The position numbers and the translations under genes were made by a program. A stretch of DNA of 6,220 nt from Chloroflexota bacterium (GTDB lineage Bacteria; Chloroflexota; Ktedonobacteria; Ktedonobacterales; Ktedonobacteraceae). Of this stretch, positions 5,167 to 6,220 are shown piece by piece; within the stretch, counting starts at the first letter, position 1, and each line of letters starts with the position of its first letter. The stretch covers positions 1 to 6,220 of the forward strand of contig VBHV01000054.1 in NCBI GenBank assembly GCA_005881995.1, in the 5' to 3' direction. The notes below the pieces were generated by a model. The model made no database searches, was not told where the DNA came from, and saw only the letters and a list, made by a program, of their open reading frames with translations.

Positions 5167-6138
5167 GTGAAATTTACAGGTAAATTACTTACCACCACGC
5201 TGGTATTGGGCGGTACGCTTGGGGTATTGGCCCTGGTAAACAAAATGGCAGAGTCGCAGGCGGGCGAACTCAACACTATCTTGAAAGGCGAAGAGCGCCG
5301 GTATCCCTGGAAGTATGGGGATGTATTTTATCAAGTCAAAGGCAATCGCGAATCGAAGCCATTGTTGCTCATTCAGGGTTGTGGCCCCGGCGCGTCGTCT
5401 TACGAGTGGCGTAAAAATGTGGATGCGCTGTCGGAGCAGTTCCGCGTCTATACGCTCGACTTGCTGGGCTATGGTCTCTCGGATCGTCCCGCTATCGACT
5501 ATACCGCCGAGACCTACGCCGACCTGATTAGCGATTTCCTGAAAGAAGTGATTGGCAAACCCACGGTGGTTGTCGCGCATGGCGAGACCTGCGCCTATGT
5601 CATCGCCAATGCCTATCGCCGCCCGCGGCTCTTTGAGCGCCTGGTGCTGGTTGCGCCTTCCCCGACTCTGTTAGAAGAAACGGTGCCGGGCCCGCTCAAC
5701 GCCGGGCTGAAGTTCCTACTGCGCGCGCCCATCGTCGGCCAGTTTGTCTATAACGTGCTGACCTCGCGTCGCGGCATCCAGAGCTACTACGATCGCCAGG
5801 GCTACCACAACCCCGGCTTGATTACCGATGAGCTGGTGGAATATATCTTCAGCAACGCTCACCAGCCCAATGCGCGTTACGCGGCGTCTTCCGCCCTCAG
5901 CCGCAATCTGACCATGGACGCGCGCGAGCCGCTGGCCCGTCTGCAAATGCCTATAGTGGCTATCTGGGGCCGCGAAGCTGTCCCTACTCCCGCGGAGGCG
6001 AGCACTGCCTTCAAACAAGTCAACCCACGCATCGATACTCATACCCTGGACCATTGCAGCCAGCAGCCCCAAGATGAGCAGGCGACGAAGTTCAATAACC
6101 TGGTGCGCGAGTTCGTCGGCACAAAGGTTGCACAGTAG
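5167..6138 (+). CDS. Membrane-anchored alpha/beta-hydrolase-fold protein lacking the usual catalytic triad
   Basis: The 323-residue protein (numbered from GTG 5167) starts with an uncleaved-looking signal anchor (about 6-24, LLTTTLVLGGTLGVLALV), so the rest is probably outside the membrane. A complete alpha/beta-hydrolase core follows: LLLIQGCGPGASSYEW (66-81), where the family usually has HG; then RVYTLDLLGYGLSDRP; then VVVAHGETCAY, standing where VVGHSLGGA is usual, which puts Gly139 (codon 5581-5583) at the nucleophile Ser. The acid region AIWGREAVPTP has Ala271 where WGxxD has Asp. The C-terminal LDHCSQQPQDEQATKFN aligns with xxxCGHxPHEEQPxxFN, replacing the catalytic His by Gln299. The fold looks intact and the frame is unbroken, so this is probably a conserved non-hydrolytic relative or an enzyme using other residues. 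GTG 5167 is preferred over 5161 by ribosome-binding-site spacing. The gene is followed by a strong terminator nine bases after its stop. Substrate unknown. Confidence 0.85.
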   Translation: MKFTGKLLTTTLVLGGTLGVLALVNKMAESQAGELNTILKGEERRYPWKYGDVFYQVKGNRESKPLLLIQGCGPGASSYEWRKNVDALSEQFRVYTLDLLGYGLSDRPAIDYTAETYADLISDFLKEVIGKPTVVVAHGETCAYVIANAYRRPRLFERLVLVAPSPTLLEETVPGPLNAGLKFLLRAPIVGQFVYNVLTSRRGIQSYYDRQGYHNPGLITDELVEYIFSNAHQPNARYAASSALSRNLTMDAREPLARLQMPIVAIWGREAVPTPAEASTAFKQVNPRIDTHTLDHCSQQPQDEQATKFNNLVREFVGTKVAQ

Positions 6139-6146
6139 TAATTTGG

Positions 6147-6211
6147 TAATAAACAAAAAGCGAGCAGGCACCTGTCCGCCGGACAGGTGCCTGCTCGCTT
6201 TTTGTTTATTA
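6147..6211. terminator. Perfect 65-bp palindrome, bidirectional intrinsic terminator
   Basis: Arms 6147-6178 and 6180-6211 are exact complements of 32 bases around a single central C at 6179. The GC-rich stem core GCGAGCAGGCACCTGTCC is flanked by AAAAA on the left and TTTTT on the right, so each strand ends its stem with a T-rich tail. It starts nine bases after the hydrolase stop codon. It would end transcription from the left and also from a minus-strand gene to the right, if one exists outside the window. Confidence 0.85.
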
Positions 6212-6220
6212 TGAGGAGTT

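Noticed and set aside
5716..6171. 151-codon minus-strand open frame opposite the hydrolase-fold gene
   Set aside because: Its start lies within the terminator palindrome, and it is explained by the codon composition of the plus-strand gene.

Overview
The window reads as bacterial chromosome, probably a Chloroflexota member of the Ktedonobacteria type. This rests on the flavour of the proteins, mixed ATG/GTG starts with GAGGAG-type ribosome binding sites, base composition a little above half GC by eye, and intergenic palindromes with AGGGGC/GCCCC cores. The taxonomic call is an inference from memory, not from a search. No mobile element, RNA gene, CRISPR array or defence system is visible.

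Layout. (1) Positions 1-1205, minus strand: an N-terminally anchored, exported protein of a conserved but uncharacterised family. It runs off the left edge and carries a frameshift just after its membrane helix. (2) 1206-1704: divergent intergenic region holding a nested 48-bp hairpin and the purH upstream region. (3) 1705-3285, plus strand: purH, the bifunctional enzyme for the last two steps of IMP synthesis, complete and apparently alone. (4) 3291-3398: a branched inverted-repeat element between convergent genes, which probably serves as the terminator for the minus-strand unit. (5) 3406-3792 and 3868-4797, both minus strand: a small four-helix membrane protein downstream of psuG (pseudouridine-5'-phosphate glycosidase), probably co-transcribed. 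(6) 4798-5166: divergent control region with back-to-back promoters sharing one inverted repeat, plus a 13-bp palindrome and short direct repeats. (7) 5167-6138, plus strand: a membrane-anchored alpha/beta-hydrolase-fold protein in which the usual Ser, Asp and His positions are all replaced. (8) 6147-6211: a perfect 65-bp palindrome acting as terminator.

How the genes relate. purH makes IMP de novo, while psuG releases uracil and ribose 5-phosphate from pseudouridine nucleotide. The link is nucleotide metabolism in general, and they are convergent rather than one operon. No psuK kinase is present in the window. The most notable points are the catalytically degenerate hydrolase, the frameshifted exported protein, the shared divergent promoter region, and the two nested hairpin elements built from similar modules in opposite nesting order. 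I found no convincing new multi-gene system.
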